From the NCBI GenBank assembly GCA_964019135.1, contig OZ025252.1, positions 8,138,823-8,202,822 on the forward strand: DNA of 64,000 bases. The letters run 5' to 3'. The notes beneath the pieces were generated by a model that worked only from the letters and a program-made list of their open reading frames with translations, was not told the origin of the DNA and made no database searches. Shown one piece after another: positions 22,701-34,318 of the stretch. Within the stretch, counting starts at the first letter, position 1. Each line of letters opens with the position of its first letter. This DNA comes from Arenicola marina. Lineage: Eukaryota; Annelida; Polychaeta; Arenicolidae. The position numbers and the translations under genes were made by a program.

Positions 22701-25700
22701 GTACAAGGGGTCAGTGAGATGTACAGATAGATACAGGGCGTCAGTGAGATGTACAGATAGGCACAGGGCGTCAGTGAGGTGTACATATAGGTATAAGGCG
22801 TCACTGTGATGTACAGATAGGTACAGGGCCTCAGTGAGATGTACAGATAGGTACTGGGCCTCAGTGAGATGCACAGATAGGTATAGGGCGTCAGTGAGAT
22901 GTACAGATAGGTACAAGGGGTCAGTGATATGTACAGATAGGTACAGGGCGTCAGTGAGATGTACAGATAGGTATAGGGCGTCAGTGAGATGTACAGATAG
23001 GTACAAGGGGTCAGTGATATGTACAGATAGGTACAGGGCGTCATTGAGATGTACAGATAGGTACAGGGCGTCAGTGAGATGTACAGATAGGTACAGGGCG
23101 TCAGTGAGATGTACAGATAGGTATAGGGCGTCAGTGAGATGTACAGAAAGGTACACGGGGTCAGTGAGATGTACAGATAGGCACAGGGCGTCAGTGAGAT
23201 GTACAGATAGGTACAGGGCATCAGTGAGATGTACAGATAGGTACAGGGCGTCAGTGAGATGTACAGATAGGTACAGGGCATCAGTGAGATGTACAGATAG
23301 GTACAGGGCATCAGTGAGATGTACAGATAGGTACAGGGCCTCAGTGAGATGTACAGATAGGTACAGGGCGTCAGTGAGGTGTATATATAGGTACAAGGCG
23401 TCACTGAGATTTACAGATACGTACAGGGCGTCAGTGAGATGTACAGATAGGTACTGGGCCTCAGTGAGATGTACAGATAGGTACTGGGCCTCAGTGAGAT
23501 GTACAGGGAGCTATAAGTACAGGGCCTCAATGAGATGCACATATAGGTACTGGGCCTCAGTGAGATGTACAGATAGGTATAGGGCGTCAGTGAGGTGTAC
23601 ATATAGGTATAAGGCGTCACTGAGATGTACAGATAGGTACAGGGCGTCACTGAGATGTACAGATAGGTACAGGGCGTCAGTGAGATGTACATATAGGTAC
23701 TGGGCCTCAGTGAGATGTACAGGTAGGTACTGGGCCTCAGTGAGATGTACAGATAGGTATAGGGCGTCAGTGAGGTGTACATATAGGTATAAGGCGTCAC
23801 TGAGATGTACAGATAGGTACAGGGCGTCAGTGAGATGTACAGATAGGTACTGGGCCTCAATGAGATGTACAGATAGATACTGGGCCTCAGTGAGATGTAC
23901 AGATAGGTACTGGGCCTCAGTGAGATGTACAGATAGGTAGAGGGCGTCAGTGAGGTGTACAGATAGGTAGAGGGCGTCAGTGAGGTGTACAGATAGGTAC
24001 TGGGCCTCAATGAGATGTACAGATAGGTACTGGGCCTCAGTGAGATGTACAGATAGGTACTGGGCCTCAGTGAGATGTACAGATAGGTAGAGGGCGTCAG
24101 TGAGATGTACAGATAGGTACAGGGCGTCAGTGAGATGTACAGATAGGTACTGGGCCTCAATGAGATGTACAGATAGGTACTGGGCCTCAGTGAGATGTAC
24201 AGATAGGTACTGGGCCTCAGTGAGATGTACAGATAGGTAGAGGGCGTCAGTGAGATGTACAGATAGGTACAGGGCGTCAGTGAGATGTACAGATAGGTAC
24301 TGGGCCTCAATGAGATGTACAGATAGGTGCTGGGCCTCAGTGAGATGTACAGATAGGTACTGGGCCGCAGTGAGATGTACAGATAGGTATAGGGCGTCAG
24401 TGAGGTGTACATATAGGTATAAGGCGTCACTGAGATGTACAGATAGGTACAGGGCGTCAGTGAGATGTACAGATAGGTACAGGGCGTCAGTGAGATGTAC
24501 AGATAGGTATAGGGCGTCAGTGAGATGTACAGATAGGTAGAGGGTGTCAGTGAGATGTACAGATAGGTACAGGGCGTCAGTGAGATGTACAGATAGGTAC
24601 TGGGCCTCAGTGAGATGTACAGATAGGTACAGGACGTCAGTGAGATGTACAGATAGGTACAGGGCGTCAGTGAGATGTACAGATAGGTACAGGGCGTCAG
24701 TGAGATGTACAGAGAGCTATAAATAAAGGGCGTCAGTGAGATGTACAGATAGGTACAGGGCGTCAGTGAGATGTACAGAGAGCTATAAATAAAGGGCGTC
24801 AGTGAGATGTACAGATAGGTACAGGGCGTCAGTGAGATGTACAGATAGGTACAGGGCGTCAGTGAGATGTACAGATAGGTACAGGGCGTCAGTGAGATGT
24901 ACAGAGAGCTATAAATAAAGGGCGTCAGTGAGATGTACAGATAGGTGCAGGGCGTCAGTGAGATGTACAGAGAGCTATAAATAAAGGGCGTCAGTGAGAT
25001 GTACAGATAGGTACAGGGCGTCAGTGAGATGTACAGATAGGTACAGGGCGTCAGTGAGATGTACAGAGAGCTATAAATAAAGGGCGTCAGTGAGATGTAC
25101 AGATAGGTGCAGGGCGTCAGTGAGATGTACAGAGAGCTATAAATAAAGGGCGTCAGTGAGATGTACAGATAGGTACAGGGCGTCAGTGAGATGTACAGAT
25201 AGGTACAGGGCCTCAGTGAGATGTACAGATAGGTACAGGGCGTCAGTGAGATGTACAGATAGGTACAGGGCGTCAGTGAGATGTACAGATAGGTACAGGG
25301 AGTCAGTGAGATGTACAGAGAGCTATAAATAAAGGGCGTCAGTGAGATGTACAGATAGGTACAGGGCGTCAGTGAGATGTACAGATAGGTACAGGGCGTC
25401 AGTGAGATGTACAGATAGGTACAGGGCGTCAGTGAGATGTACAGATAGGTACAGGGCGTCAGTGAGATGTACAGATAGGTAGAGGGTGTCAGTGAGATGT
25501 ACAGATGGCTATGAATACAGGGCGTCAGTGAGATGTACAGATAGGTACAGGGCGTCAGTGAGATGTACAGATAGGTACATGGCGTCAGTGAGATGTAAAA
25601 ATAGGTACAGGGCGTCAGTGAGATGTACAGATAGGTACAGGGCGTCAGTGAGATGTACAGATAGGTACTGGGCGTCACTGAGATGTACAGATAGGTACAG

Positions 25701-26252
25701 GGCGTCAGTGAGATGTACAGATAGGTACAGGGCGTCAGTGAGATGTACAGATAGGTACAGGGCGTCAGTGAGATGTACAGATAGATACAGGGCGTCAGTG
25801 AGATGTACAGATAGGTACAGGGCGTCAGTGAGATGTACAGATAGGTACTGGGCGTCACTCAGATGTACAGATAGGTACAGGGCGTCAGTGAGATGTACAG
25901 ATAGGTACAGGGCGTCAGTGAGATGTACAGATAGGTACTGGGCGTCACTCAGATGTACAGATAGGTACAGGGCGTCAGTGAGATGTACAGATAGGTACAG
26001 GGCGTCAGTGAGATGTACAGATAGGTACTGGGCGTCACTGAGATGTACAGATAGGTACAGAGCGTCAGTGAGATGTACAGATAGGTACAGGGCGTCAGTG
26101 AGATGTACAGATAGGTACTGGGCGTCACTGAGATGTACAGATAGGTACAGGGCGTCAGTGAGATGTACAGATAGGTACAGGGCGTCAGTGAGATGTACAG
26201 ATAGGTACAGGGCGTCAGTGAGATGTACAGATAGGTACTTGGCCCACCGTCA
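19750..26252. repeat. 30-bp minisatellite (~215 units) with higher-order structure and 36-bp variants
   Basis: The unit is GATGTACAGATAGGTACAGG plus GCGTCAGTGA. Variant blocks recur: GTACAGAAAGGTACAAGGGG is found at 19901, 20951, 21731 and 22691, spaced by 1050, 780 and 960 bp (35, 26 and 32 units). From about 24713 to 25340 a 36-bp variant (GAGAGCTATAAATAAAGGG) alternates with 30-bp units. Periods of 30 and 36 keep reading frames open for up to 1305 codons on the minus strand; these are artefacts of period, not genes. The array abuts a LINE fragment on its left. Confidence 0.95.
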
Positions 26253-26395
26253 GTGAGATGTACAACGTGAATGCGTCACGTTTTGACACTTGGACGTTAA
26301 CTCACCGTGTACATGCGTTTGTGCTGAATACAGATAATAATAACAACTTATTTTATGCGACATTTGCTTTATCTCCTGCCGTGTTTTGTCGTCAG

Positions 26396-26470
26396 GCCGG
26401 CATGGACATGGGCATTGTGAAAGCGGGCAGCCTGCCGGTGTATGACGACATCGAACCAGAGCGGCTACAT
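26396..26470 (+). pseudogene. MTR: Methionine synthase exon fragment (cobalamin-binding region)
   Basis: A good splice acceptor (pyrimidine-rich tract, GTTTTGTCGTCAG ending 26395) is followed in frame by AGMDMGIVKAGSLPVYDDI and EPE. This closely matches the conserved motif of cobalamin-dependent methionine synthase at the end of the homocysteine/folate half, where the usual residue after MGIV is N rather than K. That enzyme transfers a methyl group from methyltetrahydrofolate to homocysteine. The expected continuation is missing: after about 26465 the frame reads a few unrelated residues and a stop within SINE-like sequence, and no good donor is seen. It is probably a decayed or truncated exon; a real exon with an unusual donor is less likely. 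Confidence 0.6.
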
Positions 26471-26545
26471 GTTGACCCAATTTAGCCTTGATGCGTACAA
26501 AAGTGGCTTGAAACACCGCCCTTTCATTTGTTTATTTTGACATTT
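26471..26545 (+). mobile_element. SINE family B tail
   Basis: GACCCAATTTAGCC ... GTACAAAAGTGGCTTGAAAC is similar to 59236-59270 (GGCCCAATTTGCGCACAAAA, GTGGCCTTAAACAC). Its start coincides with the loss of methionine-synthase similarity, suggesting that insertion truncated the exon. Confidence 0.45.
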
Positions 26546-26735
26546 AACTGGCTCTACTTATTTATATCTATATATATACATGTATATGCATATCAAGACA
26601 CATATGTATATCGATAAATAATGTAACTGTATCAATATTTTTTTCATTAAGAAACGCTCTGGCACATGCGACAACCAATTGGACTTCGTAATAGTGAATT
26701 TTGAAGTTTATTTATATGAAAGAAAATCCTGATGT

Positions 26736-28672
26736 GTTATGTTATATCTATGTCATATCTATGTTATCTCTATGTTATATCTATGTCATATCTATGTCAT
26801 ATCTATGTCATATCTGTTATATCTATGTTATCTCTATGTTATATCTATGTTATATCTATGTTATATCTATGTCATATCTATGTTATATCTATCTTATATC
26901 TATCTTATATCTATCTTATATCTATGTTATATCTATGTTATATCTATGTTATATCTATGTTATATCTATGTTATATCTATGTTATCTCTATGTCATATAT
27001 ATGTTATATCTATGTTATATCTATGTTATATCTATGTTATATCTATGTCATATCTATGTTATATCTATGTCATATCTAGGTCATATCTATGTTATATCTA
27101 TGTTATATCTCTGTCATATCTATGTCATATCTATGTTATATCTATGTTATATCTATGTTATATCTATGTCATATCTATGTCATATCTATGTTATATCTAT
27201 GTCATATCTAGGTCATATCTATGTTATATCTATGTTATATCTATGTTATATCTAGGTCATATCTATGTTATATCTATGTTATATCTATGTTATCTCTATG
27301 TCATATCTATGTTATATCTATGTTATATCTATGTTATATCTATGTTATATCTATGTCATATCTATGTTATATCTATGTTATATCTATGTTATATCTATGT
27401 TATATCTATGTTATCTCTATGTCATATATATGTTATAACTATGTTATATCTATGTCATATCTATGTTATATCTATGTTATATCTATGTTATATCTATGTT
27501 ATATCGATGTTATATCTATCTTTTATCTATCTTATATCTATGTCATATCTATGTTATCTCTATGTTATATCTATGTTATATCTATGTTATATCTATGTCA
27601 TATCTATGTTATATCTATGTTATATCTATGTCATATCTAGGTCATATCTATGTTATATCTATGTTATATCTATGTTATATCGATGTTATATCTATCTTAT
27701 ATCTATCTTATATCTATGTCATATCTATGTTATATCTATCTTATATCTATCTTATATCTATCTTATATCTATGTTATATCTATGTCATATCTATGTTATA
27801 TCTATGTTATATCTATGTCATATCTATGTTATATCTATGTTATATCGATGTTATATCTATCTTATATCTATCTTATATCTATGTCATATCTATGTTATCT
27901 CTATGTTATATCTATGTTATATCTATGTTATATCTATGTCATATCTATGTTATATCTATGTTATATCTATGTCATATCTAGGTCATATCTATGTTATATC
28001 TATGTCATATCTATGTTATATCTATGTTATATCGATGTTATATCTATCTTATATCTATCTTATATCTATGTCATATCTATGTCATATCTATGTTATATCT
28101 ATGTTATATCTATCTTATATCTATCTTATATCTATGTTATATCTATGTCATATCTATGTTATATCTATGTTATATCTATGTCATATCTATGTTATATCTA
28201 TGTTATATCGATGTTATATCTATCTTATATCTATCTTATATCTATGTCATATCTATGTTATCTCTATGTTATATCTATGTTATATCTATGTTATATCTAT
28301 GTTATATCTATGTCATATCTATGTTATATCTATGTTATATCTAGGTCATATCTAGGTCATATCTATGTTATATCTATGTTATATCTATGTTATATCTATG
28401 TTATATCGATGTTATATCTATCTTATATCTATCTTATATCTATGTCATATCTATGTTATCTCTATGTTATATCTATGTTATATCTATGTTATATCTATGT
28501 CATATCTATGTTATATCTATGTTATATCTAGGTCATATCTAGGTCATATCTATGTTATATCTATGTTATATCTATGTTATATCTATGTTATATCGATGTT
28601 ATATCTATCTTATATCTATCTTATATCTATGTCATATCTATGTTATATCTATGTTATATCTATGTTATCATC
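26736..28672. repeat. 11-bp AT-rich satellite (~176 units)
   Basis: The unit is ATCTATGTTAT with common variants ATCTATGTCAT, ATCTATCTTAT and ATCTAGGTCAT. An 11-bp period makes an 11-residue repeat in every forward frame, which explains open frames of up to 538 codons; these are not coding. Confidence 0.95.
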
Positions 28673-28704
28673 TGGGCCTGTTCGCCGTCAGCTATGTAAT
28701 GTAG

Positions 28705-29022
28705 TTTTGCACTAGCGTTACCATGGTTATGACTGGTGTGTATTACAGGAATGATGACTAAAGTGTTACCATGGCTACAAGTGGTGTGTCTGTTGCAGGT
28801 TGGATGACTACAGTGTTGCCATGGTTACAACTGGTGTGTCTGTTGCAGGTTTGAGAAGGAGCTTGATGACTACAGTGTTACCATGGTTACAACTTGTGTG
28901 TCCGTCACAGGTTTGAAAATGAGCTTGATGACTACAGCATTACCATGGTTACAACTGGTGTGTCTGTCACAGGTTTGAGAAGAAGCTTGATGACTACAGC
29001 GTTACCATGGTTACAACTGTAA
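28705..29022 (+). repeat. MTR: 62-bp tandem repeat holding a splice acceptor and an MTR-like exon start
   Basis: Full units begin at 28849, 28911 and 28973 (period 62 bp), preceded by shorter diverged units from about 28705. Each unit has a pyrimidine-containing acceptor (GTGTGTCTGTCACAG or similar) and then codons for FEKELDDYSVTMV. This resembles the segment leading into the activation domain of methionine synthase (DDYS..MVKALADR in animals). No unit continues into the rest of that exon. Together with 26396-26470 on the same strand and in the right order, it suggests a decayed MTR locus. The homology is short and should be treated as tentative. Confidence 0.45.
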
Positions 29023-29883
29023 CAAATGTTTGTACGGTAACATATTAAAATCACTATTTATTGTCTTAGCGCTCTCAGCATTAGACAACGAAAACGTTAG
29101 GTATATTTATTAACGTTGGAATATGCATACCCTAGATATATCGCTCAATATAGGAAGATTGCTTGATTACTATCATAATTAATATTGTGAGGTTTTCCAC
29201 CTTCACATAGTGATAAGATCAGCGAATGGATTAAATACAAGTCATATGTAACAACGATTTGTTGTTACGGTCATTTATTAAATGACGGATGGAAAGCAAT
29301 ACCTATTGGCAGGTTGCATATAAATACAAAGCTTCCAAAGCTTGACCACATTGAAATGTCTGCCTTTTAGCAGTGCCATATAATTAAATCCCTATCTTGT
29401 AAATACCAAATAACTCCAATTCATCCTGCTTTAAATATAAGCAATGACATGCTTGTTTTGAGGGCGTCCAAAGGCCCGAACCGATACAAAGACACTTTAA
29501 TCAAACAACAGGGAGAGGTGGGCGGGTTGTTGTCGCACGTCCAGCGTCACCAACGTCCACAGGAGAGAGAAGGAGCGGCGGCTCCGATTGGACGTATATA
29601 TGGACGAGCTCAGAGCTGTGATTGGACAATACAATTTTATCTAAATGTATTTATCTAAAGGTATATATGTATAAAAGTTAAATGAACAATGCGTTCTCTG
29701 AATGAGTTGAGAGGTTTTCTATATGGACTGTAATATTGTACCACCTGTGTACACTGTGCTCAGCCTGTGTTTGAACTGTAGCTGTCTTGAATGAGTTAAG
29801 ATGTGTTATATCTGAGCTCTGTAATACTTGTACCACATGTGTACACCGTGCTAAGCCTGTGTGTGACATGTAGGTGTCTTGCG
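29023..29883. other. Unassigned AT-rich spacer
   Basis: Non-repetitive. A short open frame at 29449-29658 resembles nothing I know. A degenerate approximately 100-bp duplication is visible around 29695-29880 (TGAATGAGTT and GTACCACCTGTGTACAC / GTACCACATGTGTACACCG). Confidence 0.45.
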
Positions 29884-30242
29884 GCGCACAATCTCCAGCC
29901 CGCCAGACAACGTCGAGCCCGCCAGACACAATCTCCAGCCCGCCAGACAAGCTCGAGCCAGCTAGACAACCCACATGCTGTGAGTCACTTTTCAGACACA
30001 CCATCCAGACCACCAGACACAACCTCCAGCCAGCTGGACACAACTTCCAGAGAACCAGACACAATATCTAGCCCACCAGACACAACCTCCAGGCAGCTAG
30101 ACACAAGCTCCAGACAAGCAGACAGACACAATCTCCAGCCCACCAGACACAACCTCCAGACAACCAGACAGACACAATCTCCAGCCCACCAGACACAATC
30201 TCCAGCCGGATTGACACAATCTCCAGCCCACCAGACACAGTG
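29884..30242. repeat. Degenerate ~20-27-bp repeat (CAGACACAATCTCCAGCC)
   Basis: CCAGACACAATCTCCAGCCC recurs many times with variants (ACAACCTCCAGCCAGCTGG) and irregular spacing. Confidence 0.8.
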
Positions 30243-31125
30243 GCTCATGGCTGCCGTGGGGTGCATTATGATCGCTATCGTTGATCATTACCCCCTCGAG
30301 CTGCCGACATGGTTGCATGATGATAAGCGTAGACTTCCCCCCCCCCCCCCCCCCACTCCCACACCCCCACTCCCACACCCCCATTCCCTCACCCCCCCCC
30401 CCCCTCCCCCCCCCCCCCCCCAACCGATTAAGGCAACCGGTTGCTGTCACTAGATGAAAGCGCCTTTACTCGGAAATGCTAGAACCGTACAAAGCAGGAA
30501 CTACAACGTGATTGCATCAGTTGGCATTAAAGTCTGTGAACCTTGCCTATACCTATTCTAGGATGCAATAGTTGTGTTCTTCACATGATTGGCCATGTCG
30601 CCTTCTGGCACTATGTGGTAATTGGCAGGGGAGCCAAGTTTGCGGAGACCGTCAGTCAGACGTTTCTTTAATGTTCTAACTTAAGTTCTAGGCGTAAAGC
30701 AGATTGTTCCGGAGAAAGCACTTTGCAGTGATTTGAAGTCCTGAGGCCAGGGCAGCTGTTACTCCAATGAGAGTTTTATATGGCTTTATATGGTATATTT
30801 GTTCACGTTAAATAGTGCTTCAGTCGTGGTCTAAGTGAAAGTAACTATCTGTAAGACATATATTGAGGTGATGGCGGGAAGCACAGTTGTCAGTTAAAGG
30901 AGTATGTTAGATGTTTAGATACAGGATGGGGTTCATGGGTATTTTAATCCTTGGTCGGCTCCTCTTGTAGTGGTGGGGGGGGGGGGGGTATCCTAAGCTG
31001 TCCGCCGCTGACTGTGTGAACAGGTCTTAGTGATCTTTGAGTTTATAGCAAAGATAATGTGAACATTATAGATATTACATTATAGTTACTAGACATACAG
31101 CCACGATGCACATCTACCTGGTGAC
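30243..31125. other. Spacer with C-tract and G-tract
   Basis: C-rich tract 30337-30421 and G run about 30974-30988. Otherwise non-repetitive, with no gene seen. Confidence 0.5.
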
Positions 31126-31372
31126 AGCTATTGGTGACAGCTGTTGGTGACAGCTGTTGGTGCACAGACGGGTGTACAGACGGGTGTACAGATGGGTGCA
31201 CAGACGGGTGTACAGATGGGTGTACAGACGGGTGTACAGATGGGTGTACAGACGGGTGTACAGATGGGTGTACAGACGGGTGTACAGACGGGTGTACAGA
31301 TGGGTGTACAGATGGGTGTACAGACGGGTGTACAGACGGGTGTACAGATGGGTATACAGACGGGAGTACATG
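31126..31372. repeat. 12-bp minisatellite (GGTGTACAGACG / GGTGTACAGATG)
   Basis: About 18 consecutive 12-bp units, preceded by three copies of TGGTGACAGCTGT-like sequence. Open frames on both strands follow from the period. Confidence 0.9.
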
Positions 31373-31473
31373 ATGTGAGATTATCTCTGGGGTCAGGTGT
31401 ACATATTTGTATATCCACTGTGATATTATTGTTATTATTATTATTGCATGGCGTAATCATTCGCTGGTGTAAA

Positions 31474-31610
31474 TAATAGTTAGTGATCTTAACTAACGAC
31501 TTCCTGTGTATAATAGTTAGTGGTCTTAACTAACGACTTCCTGTGTATAATAGTTAGTGGTCTTAACTAAAGACATCCTGTATATGATAGAGGTCTTGCC
31601 TAAAGACGTG
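31474..31610. repeat. 37-bp repeat, about four units
   Basis: ATAGTTAGTGGTCTTAACTA followed by ACGACTTCCTGTGTAT repeats with increasing divergence. Each unit contains the inverted pair GTTAGT / ACTAAC. Confidence 0.8.
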
Positions 31611-31614
31611 TTGT

Positions 31615-32325
31615 ACATATAACCCGGTGGGAACTTTAGTGCCTTCATCGTGTTGGCATCCGTCCGCCTGTGAAAGACGATGGATGTGCAGTTTTGTTAT
31701 ACGATTTGCAACGCGGCATTTACGCTTATGACTGAATAAGCCTATCTGTGACCGACAGAACTTACCGCAGTCGTCGCATCGATGACCTGTCGAAAGGTCT
31801 TGGTTTGTGCTCGCTGGTGGGCGCCTAGATTGGCGTTTCTGGTTTCTCAAACCCGAGCCCGTCGTGGTCGGCCATTCCCTCACGCATGACACGAATCCAT
31901 CGTCTTTTGGGATGCTAGATCCTCTCAAGGATCTGAATCAATGCCGAAAGCCTTCATGTCACGCTTGCAAACCTCCTTAAACCTACGCTTTGGCCGTCCA
32001 GTTGGCCTTTTGCCGTCGGCGAGTTCACCGTAGAGCACAGCCTTGGGAATACGTTCATCTTGCATACGATAAATGTTCCCAAGCCAACAAAGACGCCCTT
32101 TGTTTGGTAGGTTGGCCCTAGCTAACACTTCAGCATTCGTTACCTTGTCTTGCCAAGATATGCCTAAAATGTTTCGCAGGCAACGAAAATGAAAGTTATT
32201 CAATTTACTTTCTTGGTCACAATATGTAGTCCACGTTTCACTGCCATACAGCAAGCTTGCCTTCATCGAGAAGCATTTAAATGTTAGAAAGCGATTAGCT
32301 ACGTTAGCGGACATGATCAATTTAC
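31615..32325 (-). pseudogene. LINE ORF2 C-terminus, 5'-truncated copy
   Basis: Minus-strand frame 32320-31925 reads SLLYGSETWTTYCDQESKLN and RLCWLGNIYRMQDERIPKAV, then GKRPTGRPKRRFKEVCKRDM. This is the post-catalytic reverse-transcriptase tail of a non-LTR element. A second frame (31928-31563) carries CDDCGKFCRSQIGLFSHKRK followed by C, the C-terminal zinc-finger-like motif of the same family. The two frames meet near 31926, so the copy is frameshifted and lacks the catalytic domain. Confidence 0.9.
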
Positions 32326-34318
32326 GGGTTATAATAATGTGTCCCGCCGTGAGGGTAGTTAAGGTTTATGTAGCAATTATTATATATTATATGTCATCCC
32401 AGTAATGTGATTTAGACTGGCATTGAAGTTATAGATTACACTGAAGTCAATGAACTTGTCTCTCGGTTCAGTGCTCGTAACCAAACAATATTCAAACTGG
32501 GTAACGAAAAGCGATGCCACGTGGCGCATTTATGGGCGATAATAGAGTCTAGTCGACAGCGTGACGACAATGTGGCATGCTCTAAATAAACTAGAACAGG
32601 CACCCAGCTGGAACATCTCATCTCAACGATACATAGATAATGTTATTGTGCCTATCTTGGAGCCTCTGTTAATCACTGCGAGGCCGCCCCGATGTCACAT
32701 GTATTAAAGATTGCAACTGTCTGGGTATCAGAGCTGAACGTCAATCAGGCAACATGGATAATTACTCGTATTCCTTCAAAGTCGCTACTAGGTGATTGAT
32801 ATTTTTGCTATTTGATATTTTTGAGTCCCCGTGATAGAAATCCCAATCCACATAACACACCCTGTTCACATCGCTTTGGTAGTTTGTCGGCTGTTTAGTT
32901 TCGTACATATCATTGCCGTATAGTTTCTTATGCTATATTCGGTGTAATGGCTGAAAAAACCCAGTCATTGCTCAAAGAACAGTGTTTGTCTCGCTAACTG
33001 CTAGCGGCTTATCGTTAAGGTATCATTACAGTAAACACCAAGGGAGTCGCCGCGTTGCCCTATGTCGCGTGTTCATTCCGGATTGGTTCTGATTCAAGAG
33101 TCCCTTCTGGATCATAACGTGGCATCGTTATTCGATATCACCTTGAAATTAGCTTTGTATTGATCCAGTCCCCAATCTGGATTTGTCACCACGTGACCGC
33201 ATCGTGTCTGGCTGTAACGATTTGGCGTTTTTCTGCCATCTTCACTTTGGAATAACATTTCTGAACGAACGCTTTGGGAGATTTCTTCGGTATTACATGT
33301 CGCGATGCTCATCAGCTGGGCTGAACAGTTTGCTATTATATTTATAATAAAAACGAAATTATATTTTAAATATTTTGTTTGTCCGTTTTATTTGTCCCCA
33401 AATTCTCACAACAAAACATGGACAGATCGGACCGGAAACAACAAGGAAACAGTAAAGGAAAGCCTTAACCTGTGCTCTCTCTATTGTCCGTTTGTGTTTG
33501 GGGAAGAGGTGGCAGATTTCAGGGTCTATCCTCAATGTTCGAGCTTACGCAATAGAGTACTGGGAAAAACGGTTGGCGTGAGTAATACGTGAGCTATGCG
33601 AAAAACATAGCTTAACCTAAGACGAAAGAACGACCGGCCTGAAGGTCATAACTTCGGCATTACAGTTTCCCGAATATTATATCATTGATATAAGTTCGCA
33701 AGAAATTGAAGACAGTTATATTGTAGAGCAATTCTGTCCAGAATCTCTCGACACGAGTGCACTGCTCGCCAAGTAACTTGGATATCGCCCGCCACTGTAC
33801 ATATCCTTACTAGGCGAGGGTTTATCGATCAAATAAGCGGGCGGAGACTCATTACCTTGTCATGGTCGCGGTGGGAATCTTGCGACGCGTGTACGAAAGA
33901 AGGATACGTTTGTTGTGTATAAAGTAGGGCCAGGGGCGAGGGAGGGGGGGGGGGCAGGGAGGGGGTGGGGCGGATTCAAGGCACATTGCATTGTTGGCTG
34001 GTCGTGAATACTTGATGTGCCCTGATCTGTGGGCGACGCAGTGTCAGACGGGTGTTTCTGTCGCGATTGAATAACTACTCCGCGAAAAAAAGGGACCGGA
34101 GCTTATTGGGTGGCCGCGTGAATCCGAGGAACCTTGGGAGGAGGAAATCGACCGTAACTAATGTTGAGCGGAAAACTGTAAAACTCATTGGCGAGGTAAC
34201 AAAAACTACAAAACTATAAAAAAAATATATATATAAGATGAAAAACTACAAACTCGATGGTGAGAGATGAACAAGCGAGAGGCGGCAAATCACTAGATCG
34301 GGTGTGTATCATGGCGCC
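32326..34318. other. Unassigned spacer
   Basis: No repeat array or recognisable gene in about 2 kb. A G-rich tract (33936-33972) could form quadruplex structure. Short open frames (32436-32621, 33112-33312, 33305-33592) show no similarity I can name. Confidence 0.45.

Noticed and set aside
19479-25858. Frames of 1305 and 815 codons with YLSVHLTDAL- and LTPCTYLYIS-type repeats
   Set aside because: The 30- and 36-bp periods explain the openness; overlapping frames are open on both strands and the tail is a LINE relic.
26701-28715. Hydrophobic frames (YIYVISMLYLC) that look like membrane proteins
   Set aside because: They are translations of an 11-bp satellite, open in all three forward frames.
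29803-30453. 216-codon proline-rich frame
   Set aside because: It is a translation of a degenerate minisatellite and a C-tract.
31615-32325. Host zinc-finger gene
   Set aside because: The CDDCGK...FSHKRK motif adjoins a LINE reverse-transcriptase tail, and the same combination recurs at 51.9-53.1 kb, so it is retrotransposon-derived.
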